A stretch of 64,000 bases of DNA from Megamerina dolium (GCA_963854835.1 OY978527.1:36107040-36171039), one strand, 5' to 3'. Counted from the first letter of the stretch, positions 33,901-40,795 are shown. Translations and numbers: made by a program. Notes: generated by a model not told the origin, from the letters alone.

Positions 33901-36214
33901 TCCCATGACTCTTAAAAGTACTAGAATATTAGCTGGATCTAACGTTGCAATTTCTTTGCCTGGTCTCAAATATGATCCCAGGTGTTGCGTCTGCTGAGAA
34001 TCAGTGCTACACATCTACTTAATATATGCTCTCGCGATTCGGTTTTTTCAGCGTAAAATCTGCACAATGGACTTGCTACTATTCGTATATTACTCAAATT
34101 ACCCTTGAGCCTACAGCGGTCAAAAGACCGGTTAACATTCTTCATCTGTTTTTGGAGAAAGCAATGTAAAATTCAAATCTTTTGCAGTTATAATTGTTTT
34201 AGGGGATCACAACTTTTAGTTTGATCTAAAGCAGGGATAATCGCTTTCTTCATGATACCCTTAATAAGAGGCTATGAGCGCATCACCTAGCAGCACTATG
34301 CGTTGCCTTTGCTCTCCTCTGTAGGAGCACTTCAAACAGAAGTAGCAAAATCTAAAGGAGGGACTTAAGTTATTAATAAAATCTGTAGTAACTAAAGTTA
34401 CAGAATACTGATTGATATTGAAGTATTGAAAGCGACACAAATAATCAGTAGAGGAATCATAATTTATGCGCAATTTTAATATTTCATCTTGCATTTGAAC
34501 ACCTACAAACAATTTTTTTTCCACCCGTCAATTCATTCTTTGTTGATGTGTTGACGTGTCATTGTATTTTTTAGCAATGGCAAAAACCGGATATTGTGCA
34601 GTGATAAAATTTGTTGTTTAGAAGGTTTATCAGCAACAGGAATCAATGCAAATGTGGTGGAAGAGTTAAAGAAATGCGCTCATTCATTAACATCTCTGCA
34701 TCACTGGGTTTTAGGGTTTAAGTGTGTTCGTACACTGGACGTCCAGAAATTATTAAACTGATATTGTTTTTGAAGATCCAAGATTGACTAAACGAGAAAT
34801 TGCTAATACCATAGACATCTCAGATGAACGAGTACGCATTAAAAAAAAAAAATTTTTATGAGAAACGTAAATCAAATTTATGATTTCATTCAAAAATTCA
34901 CAATTTTTCGTTTTTGCTTTCGATACTTTTTAACCAACTTCTATAATTATTCGTAATTTCAACAATATACCCTATTTTCAATTATGAAAACCATTCAGGT
35001 ACCTAAATTTCCAGTTCTTCAGATGTCGTGCTGCTCTTTAAGTACGTATTCCGTTGATGAAAACAAATGGTAATCAGAAGGAGGCAACTCTGGTGAGAAC
35101 GACAGGTGGGACAAGAGTTCCCAGCCAAGTGATTTCATCGTATACTGAACCGGTTTTGCATTGTGTGACGGGGCGTTCTCATGAAGCAAAATTATCTTAT
35201 CGTGTCTTCTGGCTAATTCTGGTCATTTTTTCGATAAAAGCATGATTAAAACTGCTCATTTGTATTTCTTACAATTCAGGATTTTCTAACTTTTTCAGCG
35301 GTCTTCCAGGTTCTCAAATCTGATTCGTTGAAACAATCTAATGAAGCATGATCACCATAAGCTTCTCGAAGCATTCGTTAAGGTTCTGTCACTTTTTTCG
35401 TTAAATGGTAACATAAAAGTAATGCTGTTCGCAAAGCGTATGTTGTAGAGACAAAATTCAACATTTTAACGCGAAAAAATTGTATGTTGTTTTACAAATC
35501 AACTTTTCAACACTAACTGAATGAAAAAAATAAATTTTTCATGAATTAACTCGTTAATCGTACGAACAATGTTAAAGATAATAAAGAATTCTAAATATTT
35601 TGCTTTAAACCCCAACAATAATTTAACAGCACTAGAGTTATCAGTAGAGAATAGGAATGATAATTCAACATATTACAAAGAGCCATTATATGCGAATATT
35701 TGTGGGAAGAAAATGTGAATTATAGGCGCCTACTTTATGTGGGTTTCGTAATAAAGGAAATATAAAAATAATATTTAAAAATAAAATAGGTCAAACAGGA
35801 AACCCCAAATTTTATTAGAGAAATAAAATGGATTTGACAATTTGACAACACCAACAATAGTGACGTTGATGATGATGCTGTTGACAAATATGTGTATACA
35901 TATGTATGGAGGCAAATAAGTATGTGCATTTTTAAGTGATGGTGGGGCGTATGGACTTACACTTCTAAAATTCGATCGCCTTTTTTGATGCCTGCCTTTT
36001 CAGCAGCACCATTCTCCAGCACAGCACTGACATGTTGTAAGGGGGCGTACAATTCGCCGTTAATAGATCTCAATTGACCCCCCTCGGACACTTGACCACG
36101 TACATTAAAGCCAAAACCCGTTTCCGTTTTGTAAATGGTTACAACGCGAGGACCATTATGAGTTGGTGTTATTGCTGCTATTGGTGCCGACGTATCATAA
36201 GTACCACCGCTCAT
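18884..36214 (-). CDS. Snx27: Sorting nexin 27 (PDZ-PX-FERM), seven coding exons
   Basis: The exons join at 36214-35961, 21932-21830, 21749-21667, 21590-20945, 20881-20692, 20626-20448 and 18952-18884, all with GT-AG junctions and matching phases. They give 1524 nt and 507 residues, against about 540 in vertebrate SNX27. Residues 24-118 form the PDZ domain (carboxylate loop GFGF, and the long loop [14 protein letters not shown], which in vertebrate SNX27 contacts retromer VPS26). A PX domain follows (RRYREF for PtdIns3P, then LPGKWPF). A FERM-like C-terminal module follows that. The family works on early endosomes, recycling PDZ-ligand cargo to the plasma membrane with retromer and WASH. Similarity is strong in every exon and no stop interrupts the frame. 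Intron 1 is about 14 kb and full of transposons; intron 6 also carries a LINE fragment. Confidence 0.95.
19304..20090 (-). mobile_element. LINE C-terminal fragment in Snx27 intron 6
   Basis: On the minus strand from about 20090: [13 protein letters not shown], then [13 protein letters not shown] and [19 protein letters not shown]. The C-terminal zinc-knuckle-like block [20 protein letters not shown] follows, then [19 protein letters not shown]. This is the end of a jockey-related RT polyprotein (family phrase CP-C-ESPHDTNHLFACP). It has a few frame breaks. It lies in the same orientation as Snx27. Confidence 0.7.
20448..20626 (-). CDS. Snx27: Snx27 exon 6: FERM-like F3 lobe
   Basis: 179 bases encoding [20 protein letters not shown], then [20 protein letters not shown] and [10 protein letters not shown]. 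Acceptor TTGCTTAG, donor TAT|GTAAGT, phase 0. This is the PTB-like F3 lobe. Confidence 0.95.
20692..20881 (-). CDS. Snx27: Snx27 exon 5: FERM-like F2 lobe
   Basis: 190 bases, [20 protein letters not shown], then [20 protein letters not shown] and [10 protein letters not shown], leaving one base. Acceptor TTGTTTAG, donor TTG|GTATGT. The HC-CDSR and GHV motifs are hallmarks of SNX17/SNX27 FERM modules. Confidence 0.95.
20945..21590 (-). CDS. Snx27: Snx27 exon 4: PX domain and first FERM-like lobes
   Basis: The largest exon (646 bases). It has [20 protein letters not shown], then the PX phosphoinositide motif RRYREF, the PX loop [10 protein letters not shown] and the helix [16 protein letters not shown]. 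From about residue 245 of the protein the ubiquitin-like F1 lobe begins ([15 protein letters not shown]), and [10 protein letters not shown] is the typical end of F1/F2. The exon ends RFIFYQ in phase 0 at donor CAG|GTAAGT. It lies at the core of a largely transposon-free 1.3-kb exon cluster. Confidence 0.95.
21667..21749 (-). CDS. Snx27: Snx27 exon 3: PDZ-PX linker
   Basis: 83 bases, starting [20 protein letters not shown] and ending SLPI plus two bases. Acceptor TTTTTAG, donor AAC|GTAAGT. The acidic and tyrosine-containing linker and the LPIT start of the PX domain match the family arrangement. Confidence 0.93.
21830..21932 (-). CDS. Snx27: Snx27 exon 2: end of PDZ domain
   Basis: 103 bases encoding [20 protein letters not shown] and the last PDZ strand, ending VTQQ in phase 0. 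The acceptor is CATTGCAG and the donor CAA|GTGAGT. The first base completes a Val codon with exon 1. It would equally complete an Arg codon with the candidate alternative exon at 23900. Confidence 0.95.
22014..22282 (-). mobile_element. tRNA-derived SINE, copy C (in Snx27 intron 1)
   Basis: Head and body with the 3' tail truncated. The tRNA-like head, minus strand 22282-22215, has AAGTACCTCAATGGTTATTG in place of box A, and box B is damaged. The body shows CCGAACGG, AGTAGGTCCCCTCTAATAC-type and ACGCACAACAG blocks. It begins about 80 bp beyond the acceptor of Snx27 exon 2. Confidence 0.75.
22283..23001. other. Snx27 intron 1 segment, content not recognised
   Basis: Possibly old repeat DNA of moderate GC content, but no domain, terminal repeat or second copy in the window could be supported. 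Confidence 0.25.
23002..23373 (+). mobile_element. tRNA-derived SINE, copy D (reference full-length copy)
   Basis: The best copy of the family. The 5' tRNA-like head has RNA polymerase III box A TAGCTCAGTGG (23012-23022) and box B GGTTCAATCC (23056-23065), 33 bases apart as in a tRNA. The family body runs to about 23300. The type I tail (GCTCGGCCAATGAGCCC, then CTTTGGGGCTTTATGTGGCC) is followed by an ATATTTATTTATTTTATTTT tail. A perfect 11-bp target duplication, TACTTACATAC, flanks it at 22991-23001 and 23374-23384. There is no coding capacity. Such elements are moved by a LINE's reverse transcriptase. The intact boxes and perfect TSD suggest recent insertion. Confidence 0.9.
23395..23860 (+). 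mobile_element. LINE RNase H / C-terminal fragment
   Basis: Translation gives [20 protein letters not shown], then [20 protein letters not shown] and [20 protein letters not shown], then [13 protein letters not shown] and LKTITQLLC in a shifted frame. This matches the region after the RNase H domain of I/jockey-like elements (LWP..-KRT..LI-RRKD...V-TGH-L-GVHA). No RT part is present. It directly adjoins SINE copy D. Confidence 0.65.
23900..23979 (-). CDS. Candidate alternative first exon of Snx27 (PDZ-less isoform)
   Basis: Inside Snx27 intron 1 an ATG at 23979 opens 26 codons plus two bases ([15 protein letters not shown], then [11 protein letters not shown]). They end at a consensus donor CGAG|GTAATC, with an in-frame TAA directly after the junction. 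The two leftover bases match exactly the one base that exon 2 needs, producing ...[11 protein letters not shown]. The isoform would lose the carboxylate loop and retromer-contact loop but keep PX and FERM-like parts. The upstream DNA (23980-24060) carries an initiator-like TCAGT about 42 bases before the ATG and is not obvious transposon. The frame is short, so chance cannot be excluded. Confidence 0.5.
23980..24749. other. Snx27 intron 1 segment; possible promoter of the alternative exon
   Basis: Contains CA-rich sequence directly upstream of the candidate alternative exon, then AAC/AAT simple repeats (about 24185-24235). No transposon signature was seen until the LINE that follows. Confidence 0.25.
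24750..25812 (+). mobile_element. LINE RT region to 3' end, decayed
   Basis: Broken frames give [24 protein letters not shown] sequence (near 24920-24985), [19 protein letters not shown], and ITTTMSEFG-like and LIRLCRMTL phrases. These continue with [18 protein letters not shown] and CYFGLS, then [21 protein letters not shown] and NWRQLA. This is the palm-to-C-terminus order of a widespread arthropod non-LTR RT. The ADD box is absent between 25230 and 25320, so a deletion removed the catalytic core. The 3' end TGGCCACATAAGTAAGTAAG carries AAGT repeats. The fragments at 10.8 kb, 44.2 kb and 4.9 kb belong to the same family. Confidence 0.75.
25813..26234. other. Gap of unrecognised, GC-richer sequence
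   Basis: GC content is higher than in the surrounding intron, which suggests further transposon DNA, but no reading frame or motif was recognised on either strand. Confidence 0.25.
26237..27239 (+). mobile_element. Mariner transposon with both TIRs, internally deleted
   Basis: Perfect 18-bp terminal inverted repeats TTGGGTAATTTAAAAAGT (26237-26254; inverted 27222-27239) are flanked by TA duplications at 26235-26236 and 27240-27241. Length is 1003 bp against about 1.3 kb for full mariners. The frame shows a start [12 protein letters not shown], then [15 protein letters not shown] and [14 protein letters not shown], then [17 protein letters not shown]. After the deletion come LRRIIT joined to SDLYCSQL, then HLDSA (second Asp) and [13 protein letters not shown]. 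The deletion removed the first catalytic Asp block, and the third Asp is changed to Asn. It is inactive but possibly mobilisable, as the ends are intact. Confidence 0.9.
27242..28479. other. Snx27 intron 1 segment without recognised elements
   Basis: AT-rich DNA. A phrase around ACTAGTTGAC and AACTAGTTTC near 27717-27960 recurs in both orientations (CAACTAGTT and AACTAGTT). No terminal repeat pair could be confirmed. The short frames near 28.0-28.4 kb show no domain. Confidence 0.3.
28480..28672 (+). mobile_element. LINE 3' end with GAT microsatellite tail
   Basis: The translation includes [20 protein letters not shown], then [20 protein letters not shown] and AAAVGRN. This is the final segment (D-E-DLR-LGV-DWRR-AQDRDAWR) of a non-LTR RT protein. 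The DNA then ends in (GAT)n at 28655-28669, as many LINEs end in short tandem repeats. The copy is severely 5'-truncated. Confidence 0.7.
28720..28960 (-). mobile_element. Mariner N-terminal fragment
   Basis: On the minus strand the phrase [12 protein letters not shown] can be read near 28705-28770, the linker between the two helix-turn-helix motifs of mariner transposases. Upstream sequence to about 28960 has several stops but the right length for the first HTH. There is no catalytic half. Confidence 0.45.
28961..29939. other. Snx27 intron 1 segment with an unidentified 75-residue frame
   Basis: The plus-strand frame at 29701-29928 (includes [20 protein letters not shown]) is hydrophilic and contains no known motif. 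Sequence upstream (29395-29690) has fragments such as [19 protein letters not shown] interrupted by stops. It may be an old transposon coding region, but the family is unknown. Confidence 0.25.
29940..30037 (-). mobile_element. tRNA-derived SINE, copy E: isolated head
   Basis: Minus-strand tRNA-like head (box A GTAGTTCAGTGGCTAG, box B GAGTTCAAACCCC) plus the first bases of the body (TTGATATCGAAAAGATTTTC). The body ends at 29940. On its right it abuts a plus-strand SINE body, so head and body face opposite ways. Confidence 0.7.
30038..30245 (+). mobile_element. tRNA-derived SINE, copy E: body with tail type II
   Basis: Plus-strand body from GGTAGTAACAATTTG through CTTCTTAAAGAGCTATGTGA and CAAAGCTCAGAAAAA to AAATAGGTCT. 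A small deletion leads into a different 3' tail, GAAGCTCGGTGGTATCACAA, then CGGATCTTTCTAGCC and TGTGTCCTCTCAGA. The same tail occurs inverted at 47822-47900 but not in copies B, D or F. It is sandwiched between two minus-strand heads. Confidence 0.7.
30280..30349 (-). mobile_element. tRNA-derived SINE, copy I: isolated head
   Basis: Minus-strand tRNA-like head only. The start GGGTGCCGTAGTTCAGTGG (30349-30320) matches the first bases of reference copy D exactly except one. The box B region is damaged (GTCGTCGCTCC). No body follows. Confidence 0.65.
30350..31226. other. Snx27 intron 1 segment, nothing recognised
   Basis: The opposed frames at 30371-30624 have slightly raised GC content, but no domain could be named. 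The rest is AT-rich intron. Confidence 0.3.
31229..32521 (-). mobile_element. Mariner (DD34D) transposon with TIRs and all catalytic Asp
   Basis: The 1293-bp element has about 29-bp inverted repeats sharing a perfect 19-bp core (TCCCAGAACTACCCGACCT at 31238-31256, inverted at 32494-32512). TA duplications lie at 31227-31228 and 32522-32523. Minus-strand coding: HTH region from [15 protein letters not shown] (32316) with an in-frame internal duplication, then [20 protein letters not shown]. After a frameshift come TMDETWVHH (first Asp), [10 protein letters not shown] (second) and [13 protein letters not shown] (third), with 34 residues between the last two. One frameshift and one internal stop (between 31910 and 31760) disable it. 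The C-terminus ends near 31250 at the TIR. Confidence 0.92.
32018..32275 (-). repeat. 129-bp in-frame tandem duplication in mariner HTH region
   Basis: Units 32018-32146 and 32147-32275 differ by only a few bases. 129 bp is 43 codons, so the frame is kept. The transposase therefore has the segment [17 protein letters not shown] twice, each followed by [20 protein letters not shown]. The duplicated block is the first helix-turn-helix plus linker, the DNA-binding part. Confidence 0.95.
32524..33329. other. Snx27 intron 1 segment, nothing recognised
   Basis: No transposon or exon signal. The 101-residue plus frame at 32922-33227 starts in a T13 run, is rich in Cys/Phe/Leu and lacks any domain, so it is regarded as a chance frame. 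Confidence 0.3.
33330..33870 (-). mobile_element. Mariner catalytic-domain fragment
   Basis: On the minus strand from 33866: [20 protein letters not shown], then [22 protein letters not shown], and after a frame break [20 protein letters not shown]. Then [12 protein letters not shown] (second Asp), [13 protein letters not shown] (third Asp), and the C-terminal [19 protein letters not shown], then [10 protein letters not shown] and stop. The helix-turn-helix half and first Asp block are missing. It is a different mariner subfamily from the element at 31229. Confidence 0.8.
33880..34150 (-). mobile_element. LINE C-terminal cysteine-motif fragment
   Basis: On the minus strand: [20 protein letters not shown], then [15 protein letters not shown] and, after a frame break, [20 protein letters not shown]. 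This is the end of an RNase H-bearing LINE protein (family phrase CR-C-E--ETAEHLLC-CPAL). A few frame breaks are present. Confidence 0.6.
34151..34555. other. Snx27 intron 1 segment, nothing recognised
   Basis: The minus-strand frame at 34261-34524 has no recognised domain and no supporting splice sites. Confidence 0.25.
34556..34860 (+). mobile_element. Mariner N-terminal fragment
   Basis: A start [14 protein letters not shown] is followed, in broken frames, by [15 protein letters not shown] and then [20 protein letters not shown], the second helix-turn-helix of mariner transposases (family phrase DRR-T-REIAE--GIS). There is no catalytic half. It points toward an opposite-strand mariner fragment at 35.0 kb. 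Confidence 0.55.
35010..35480 (-). mobile_element. Mariner fragment, internally deleted
   Basis: On the minus strand from about 35440: [19 protein letters not shown], then [18 protein letters not shown] (first HTH region, decayed). After a deletion come [20 protein letters not shown] and SLGWELL, then [15 protein letters not shown]. The second catalytic Asp is Glu here (HEN in place of HDN), while the third (SDY) is kept. It is the same subfamily as 7.3 kb and 42.1 kb, as judged by the AESHRML-like phrase. Confidence 0.7.
35961..36214 (-). CDS. Snx27: Snx27 exon 1: start codon and most of PDZ domain
   Basis: It begins [17 protein letters not shown], a short disordered leader, then [19 protein letters not shown], the first PDZ strand and the carboxylate-binding loop. 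The exon ends after KKGDRILE plus two bases, at donor GT|GTAAGT. The leader is shorter than the vertebrate N-terminus. The start context CACATA-ATG is moderate, and the next Met is far downstream. Confidence 0.95.
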
Positions 36215-36830
36215 TATGTGAGCTGTTTTTTTTTCTACCTTACTTTTCTATTATTCTTCTTAGTTTATAGTAATTTCGGTAACTTGGTATATTTTTCTTT
36301 CGCGTACTCAGCACAAATTAATACAAATTCTCTTTTTATTTGTTTAACTTCTTTTCATTGCACTAGCTTACATTTCATTCGTTCATGTGCAATATATATT
36401 TCTTATTATGTACACGACCACTTTTACTTTCTCGGCAAATTTTTTCAAGTTGCAATGATTTATTTTTTAGCGATACGTCAGTTTATCGCAAAAACATTTT
36501 TATTGCACTTTCAATTTACGCTTCACTTCATTTGGCTTTAAATGCACTTATTTGTTACTAAACATATTTTAAATCGGTTTTAGTCGCTTACGTTTAGTAC
36601 CTGCTGAAAAGTGCAAAAAACAAGTAAAAGAAAAGTCCAATTTGTCGTTGCCATTTACACACACCACTTTCGCGATGCCGTTCTACTCACGAGTAGTTGC
36701 AGCATTGTCGCTATACAGAATCCGTTTTTATTGACATTTGTCACTTTTGGCCTTTCTATTCGTCCAACCAGCCAATCTACTACAATCACAATATACCAAC
36801 ATCGAGGGTCTTATTAACAAGGCAACGCAA
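36215..36830 (-). promoter_or_regulatory. 5'UTR and promoter region of the main Snx27 transcript
   Basis: Sequence immediately upstream of the Snx27 start, free of recognised transposons. On the minus strand GTACTAAAC|GTAAGC near 36590 could be a 5'UTR splice donor. No strong acceptor lies between it and the ATG, so an unspliced leader is equally possible. The plus-strand ORF at 36074-36541 is an antisense shadow of exon 1 and its leader. Confidence 0.35.
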
Positions 36831-37319
36831 TCTTAATATTGATTATAATTTTTGATTAAGAAGATGTAAAGAAATTAAGTAACAAACAGCTGAGAAAAGA
36901 GGAGATGAAGAAAACACTAATGAATTTCAGATTTATTAACATGGTATTAGTATACTACAACAATCGGAAATACATTTCCTGCATTTCACAATTCCCTGGT
37001 CGAGGAGTGAAAATTGTGTGGTGTTGTTTTCTAATTTCATTCTGCTACAATGAACGCTTTGACAGCTTCTGCGTTAGTCGTTTGATTTTATTACGATTAG
37101 TGTTAGTGCTTCGTTTAAAGACAATTCTTCCTCAATATTTTTTATCTGTCTAAAATAAAAACAATATAAGTCGAAATAATAATACCAATAATAATTCATT
37201 TTTACACAAAAATTAAGAGTTCTCCAAGATTTTGCTTCGTTTTGTTTTCCTCGCTTTCTATTTAACAAGACTCGTAGAAAACCATGTATTGAACTTATCT
37301 TTCAAAGCGAAACTCAGAA
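36831..37319. other. Intergenic gap, nothing recognised
   Basis: Unremarkable AT-rich DNA. The frames at 36905-37268 do not resemble known proteins. Confidence 0.3.
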
Positions 37320-37425
37320 GCAGAGCCAAACAAATCCGTATGAAAACGGCCCTTTCTAAAAGAGCTATGTTACACAGCTCAGAATAAGTTACGTCAGAAA
37401 AATTCTGCCCGAACGCGCTACAGTG
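37320..37425 (+). mobile_element. tRNA-derived SINE, copy H (body fragment)
   Basis: Only the middle of the body is present: CTTTCTAAAAGAGCTATGTT, then ACACAGCTCAGAATAAGTTA and CGTCAGAAAAATTCTGCCCG. It aligns with the TCTTAAAGAACTCTGTGACA, AAGCTCAGAAAAAGTGATGT and TTCTGCCGTTCGG segments of copy D. It is strongly diverged, so probably an old insertion. Confidence 0.5.
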
Positions 37426-38117
37426 AAAAGGAAACAAATGCCAACTAAAGATATGAAAAATAGAGAACAAATTTGATAAATATAAAAAAGATTCCAGAGT
37501 GTTGCCACGGTCTATAAAATGCCGAATTTGTGGACCAATAACACTATTATAGTCGAAAATCGCTGGAAAAATCTCTAGGGTTGGGTTGGCACTCTCTCCA
37601 CTATACCACCTTCACTATTTTCACTGACCCCATTATAGTATTTTCAGGTAGGCAGTTAATCGAGCAATTGGCTAAGCTTTCAGAATTATGGCGCTAATTT
37701 AACTCGATTTAATGTACAAAGTTAAACATTTTAATTGCTCGATTATTGCCTAATTGAATGATTAATTGATTAAGGTTCATGTGCAATTCTGTTGGTGCGT
37801 CCGGTATTTTAATTAAAAACAAAGATTATTGAAAATGCCCTACACACTTGTATCTCGCACAAATACCGAGAGCTAAATGACAGTTAACAAACCGAAAATA
37901 CAATAGGTTTAACCGTGACTTAACGGTCTTAATTAGTAAGTTTTTCCGATTTAAGGGTTCGGAGACTTAAACGTGGATAGTGGTATGAAGTTAAATCGAG
38001 GTTAATAAGTCGGATTTTTGTGCGTGTGTAATTTATTAAATAAGAGATTCAGTCCTACGTATTCAAAGTTTCATAGTATCTGCTGTTACTGTAGGAATGA
38101 AGGAAGAATAATAGAAT
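37426..38117. other. Intergenic gap, nothing recognised
   Basis: AT-rich DNA with no supported feature between the SINE fragment and the MITE cluster. Confidence 0.3.
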
Positions 38118-39311
38118 TATGGTGCAACTAGCCACGAACGTACCGCCCGTACGTAAGAACAAAATTTGTCAAAAGTTATGCACGTAGCGGCGACGGAGAA
38201 ATCGACTGTTCTTTCTTGTATACATACATAACAATGTTATCATGTATCACTGTGCGTGCATGCTTTTAATCACGCTTACCATTTTCATGATCAAATTTCA
38301 TAATATAGATGTTAGAAACTAAAAATAAAAATTAATATACGTGAAGTATATTTTAATAAATAACTAAACACGATGATAGTTTTGATTAATTAAAAAAAAA
38401 CTAAACTTTCTTAGTTTATTTCTTATTTATTTATAAAAGTCTAAGCTGGTAACATATAGAGCGATCAGCTGACACGGGTTTACGTAAAAAATCAAATTGC
38501 TGTTGATTCTCTCCGCTACGGGCTACGGGCACGTCACCGTCGTACGGTGGTGAGTTTTCGTTAACACACAATTCCCATAAGATAGATCGTGTCAGCTGAC
38601 ACGTTCTATGTTTTTACGTTCGTGCAGCATTATGCTGCAACTAGCCACCGACGTAAAAACGTAGAACGTGTCAGCTGACACGACCTATCTTATGGGAATG
38701 CCGTGTTAACGAAAACTCACCACCGTATGACGGTGACGTAGACGTTGCTCGGAGCGGAGAAAATCAATGCAATTTTGTATGTTCTTACGTACGGGCGGTA
38801 CGTACGTACGCTACGTCGGTGGCTAGTTGCAGCATTATGCCCGTAGCAGCGACGGAGAAATCGACTGTTCTTTCTTATATACATACATAACAATGTTGCC
38901 ATGTAACACTGTGCGTGCATGCTTTTAATCACACTTACCATTTTCATGATCAAATTTCATAATATATATGTTATAAACTAAAAAAAAAATTAATATACGT
39001 GAAGTATATTTTAATAAATAACTAAACACGATAATAGTTTTGATTAATTAAAAAAAAAAACTAAACTTTTTTAGTTAAGTTTTTATTCATTTATAAAAGT
39101 CTAAGCTGGTAACCCTGTAAACATATAGAGCGATCAGCTGACACGTTTTTACGTAAAAAATCAAATTGCTGTTGATTCTCTCCGCTACGAGCAACGTCTA
39201 CGTCACCGTCATGCGTTGGTGAGTTTTCGTTAACACGGCATTCCCATAAGATAGGTCGTGTCAGCTGACACGTTCTACGTTTTTACGTCGGTGGCTAGTT
39301 GCAGCATTAGG
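38118..39311. mobile_element. Nested MITE cluster (two long copies and one inverted short copy)
   Basis: Long copy 1 (about 38118-38630) and long copy 2 (about 38839-39311) are direct repeats of about 480-510 bp and share most of their sequence, for example CGACGGAGAAATCGACTG and CATGCTTTTAATCAC. Between them, in inverted orientation, lies a 210-bp deletion derivative of the same family (38629-38838). All ends show variants of TAATGCTGCAACTAGCCACC followed by GACGTA. Every unit carries the perfect palindrome GTGTCAGCTGACAC. There is no coding capacity. It is a non-autonomous DNA transposon of uncertain superfamily, because the end similarity makes the target duplication ambiguous (a 9-bp GCATTATGC reading fits the short copy). 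Confidence 0.8.
38629..38838 (-). mobile_element. Short inverted MITE copy inside the cluster
   Basis: The ends match as a terminal inverted repeat of about 27 bp (TGCTGCAACTAGCCACCGAC then GTA). Its left half is the inverse of the right end of long copy 1, so 38531-38739 forms a near-perfect palindrome with arms of about 95 bp around position 38633. The interior of the long form (about 300 bp) is missing. It is flanked on both sides by GCATTATGC. Confidence 0.75.
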
Positions 39312-39825
39312 CTAAGCGCACGGTAAAGCAAAGAGCAAAAGAGGGAGTTGAACACAACAGAGTTGTATTCGTGAACTTTGGGTTTCTAATTAAATTATTG
39401 TTAACGGAAAGTTCTTTAAAATGTGGTATTTATTGAAAAGTATAATCAAAGAACCACATAGAAGTTGTAGTGCCACGATATCTATACAAGCTATAGGTTG
39501 ACTAAGACCTGGACGAATTTCAATATTATTCCAATTAGGCCTATAGAACAACTCACTTTATCTAAAATAAGCATCTTGAAATAAAATAATTCATGTTACA
39601 TTAGTTTATTTTCAAATACTAAAACAAGCTTCATCATAACAATGGCTGGTTAGTGAGAATAGAATTTATTAAATAGTCGTAATTCATGACTTTTTTTCTT
39701 AAACAACGATGAAAGCAACGAAAACAAATTTGTATATATGAATCCTTTGCTCATTTGTATCGCCGCTATTAGATCTTTAGTCCTCGCTTGAATATGCCCA
39801 GTAAAACCGTAACATACGTGTTTGT
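39312..39825. other. Intergenic gap, nothing recognised
   Basis: The minus frame at 39650-39946 is largely the antisense of the dispersed repeat that follows and is not a gene. Confidence 0.3.
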
Positions 39826-40018
39826 TTTCGCTGTGACGTAACACTGGTCCAGCTGCAGAAATGACAAAATGGCGAACAAATTGAAAGAAAAAATGTAAAC
39901 AATGCGGAATAATGAATGAATAAACCAACCATTTTACCAGTGTCAAATTCTGTCAAATTCACTGAGAACCGATTAACAGTAAAATATGGGTACAACTTTG
40001 GTATTCTGTCATCTGCGG
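39826..40018 (+). repeat. Dispersed repeat, copy 1 (partner at 62855)
   Basis: About 190 bp aligning in the same orientation with 62855-63058. Shared blocks are GCTGTGACGT-ACACTG, AGAAATGACAAAATGGC, AACAAATTGAAA, CGGAATAATGAATAAA (one insertion), TGTCAAATTCACTGAGAACC and GTATTCTGTCATC. Identity is high, so the family is fairly young. There are no coding frames. Confidence 0.75.
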
Positions 40019-40440
40019 CAATGAAGCTTCATTTACAATACCGCGAATTGCTAGGTGACATTGCATTCGAAATCGAGAGTACTCGCTGCCCATAGAGAGA
40101 GCTCTCACGAGAGCAAATAAACAATAAACAACGCTTACGGAATATAGAAGAAGAATTAAAGAAGAAACCACAAACACACTAGTTTCACTAAAAGAAAACA
40201 GTTTCTGACATTATATGGCGCAGCCAAGAGGAATCTTTGCAAGTGCTCTACCTCTATTAATATACCTTGCATTATTATTATATTCTATTGATATAACTAT
40301 ATTAAATGAATATTAAAGCACACAAAACTTGAAAAGAATTTCAATTAAAAGTATGTTCAAGGTGCTGACAATAGTAATGTTTCTCTATAAAAGTATCAGG
40401 TCAAGACATTTTAAAATACATTCTCTTGTCTTAGGACTAT

Positions 40441-40795
40441 AATATTAAAAACGTGTTTGAATAGTGTCAACATATTGTGTTTCTTGTTTTCTCTTCCACT
40501 TCTGCTGCTTTGGTTTTTCTTTGCTTCTTCCTCATGAGTGAGAGTATATATATTTATTCTCTGAGATTGCTTGGTCTTATGTTGTTTTTAAACTCAAATG
40601 TACCATCTCAGCATGAGCCTTTAATAATAAAACAGAGTTTGAATAGTACCAAAATAGTGCTTGTTGTTTTCTTCTACAACTGCTTTGTTTTCCTTATTCG
40701 CGAGAGTGCACATAACTACTCTCTTTGATTGCTGGGCCTTGTATTTGAATATGATGCTGTCATTTAAACTCAAATATACCATCTCTGCATTGACA
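40441..40795. repeat. Diverged tandem duplication upstream of exon at 40904
   Basis: Two adjacent units of about 175 bp (40441-40618 and 40622-40795) share TTGAATAGT, CTTGTTTTCT-TTC, AACTGCTTTG, CGCGAGAGTG or TGAGTGAGAGT, TTGATTGCTGGGCCTTGT or GATTGCTTGGTCTTATG, TTTAAACTCAAAT and ACCATCTC-GCAT. It ends about 110 bases before the start codon at 40904, so it probably lies in the promoter or 5'UTR of that gene. The GAGAG cores could bind GAGA factor, which is only an inference. Confidence 0.7.

Noticed and set aside
38531..38739. Palindrome as a replication origin or regulatory cruciform
   Set aside because: It is explained by two MITE copies in opposite orientation. No independent evidence of another function.
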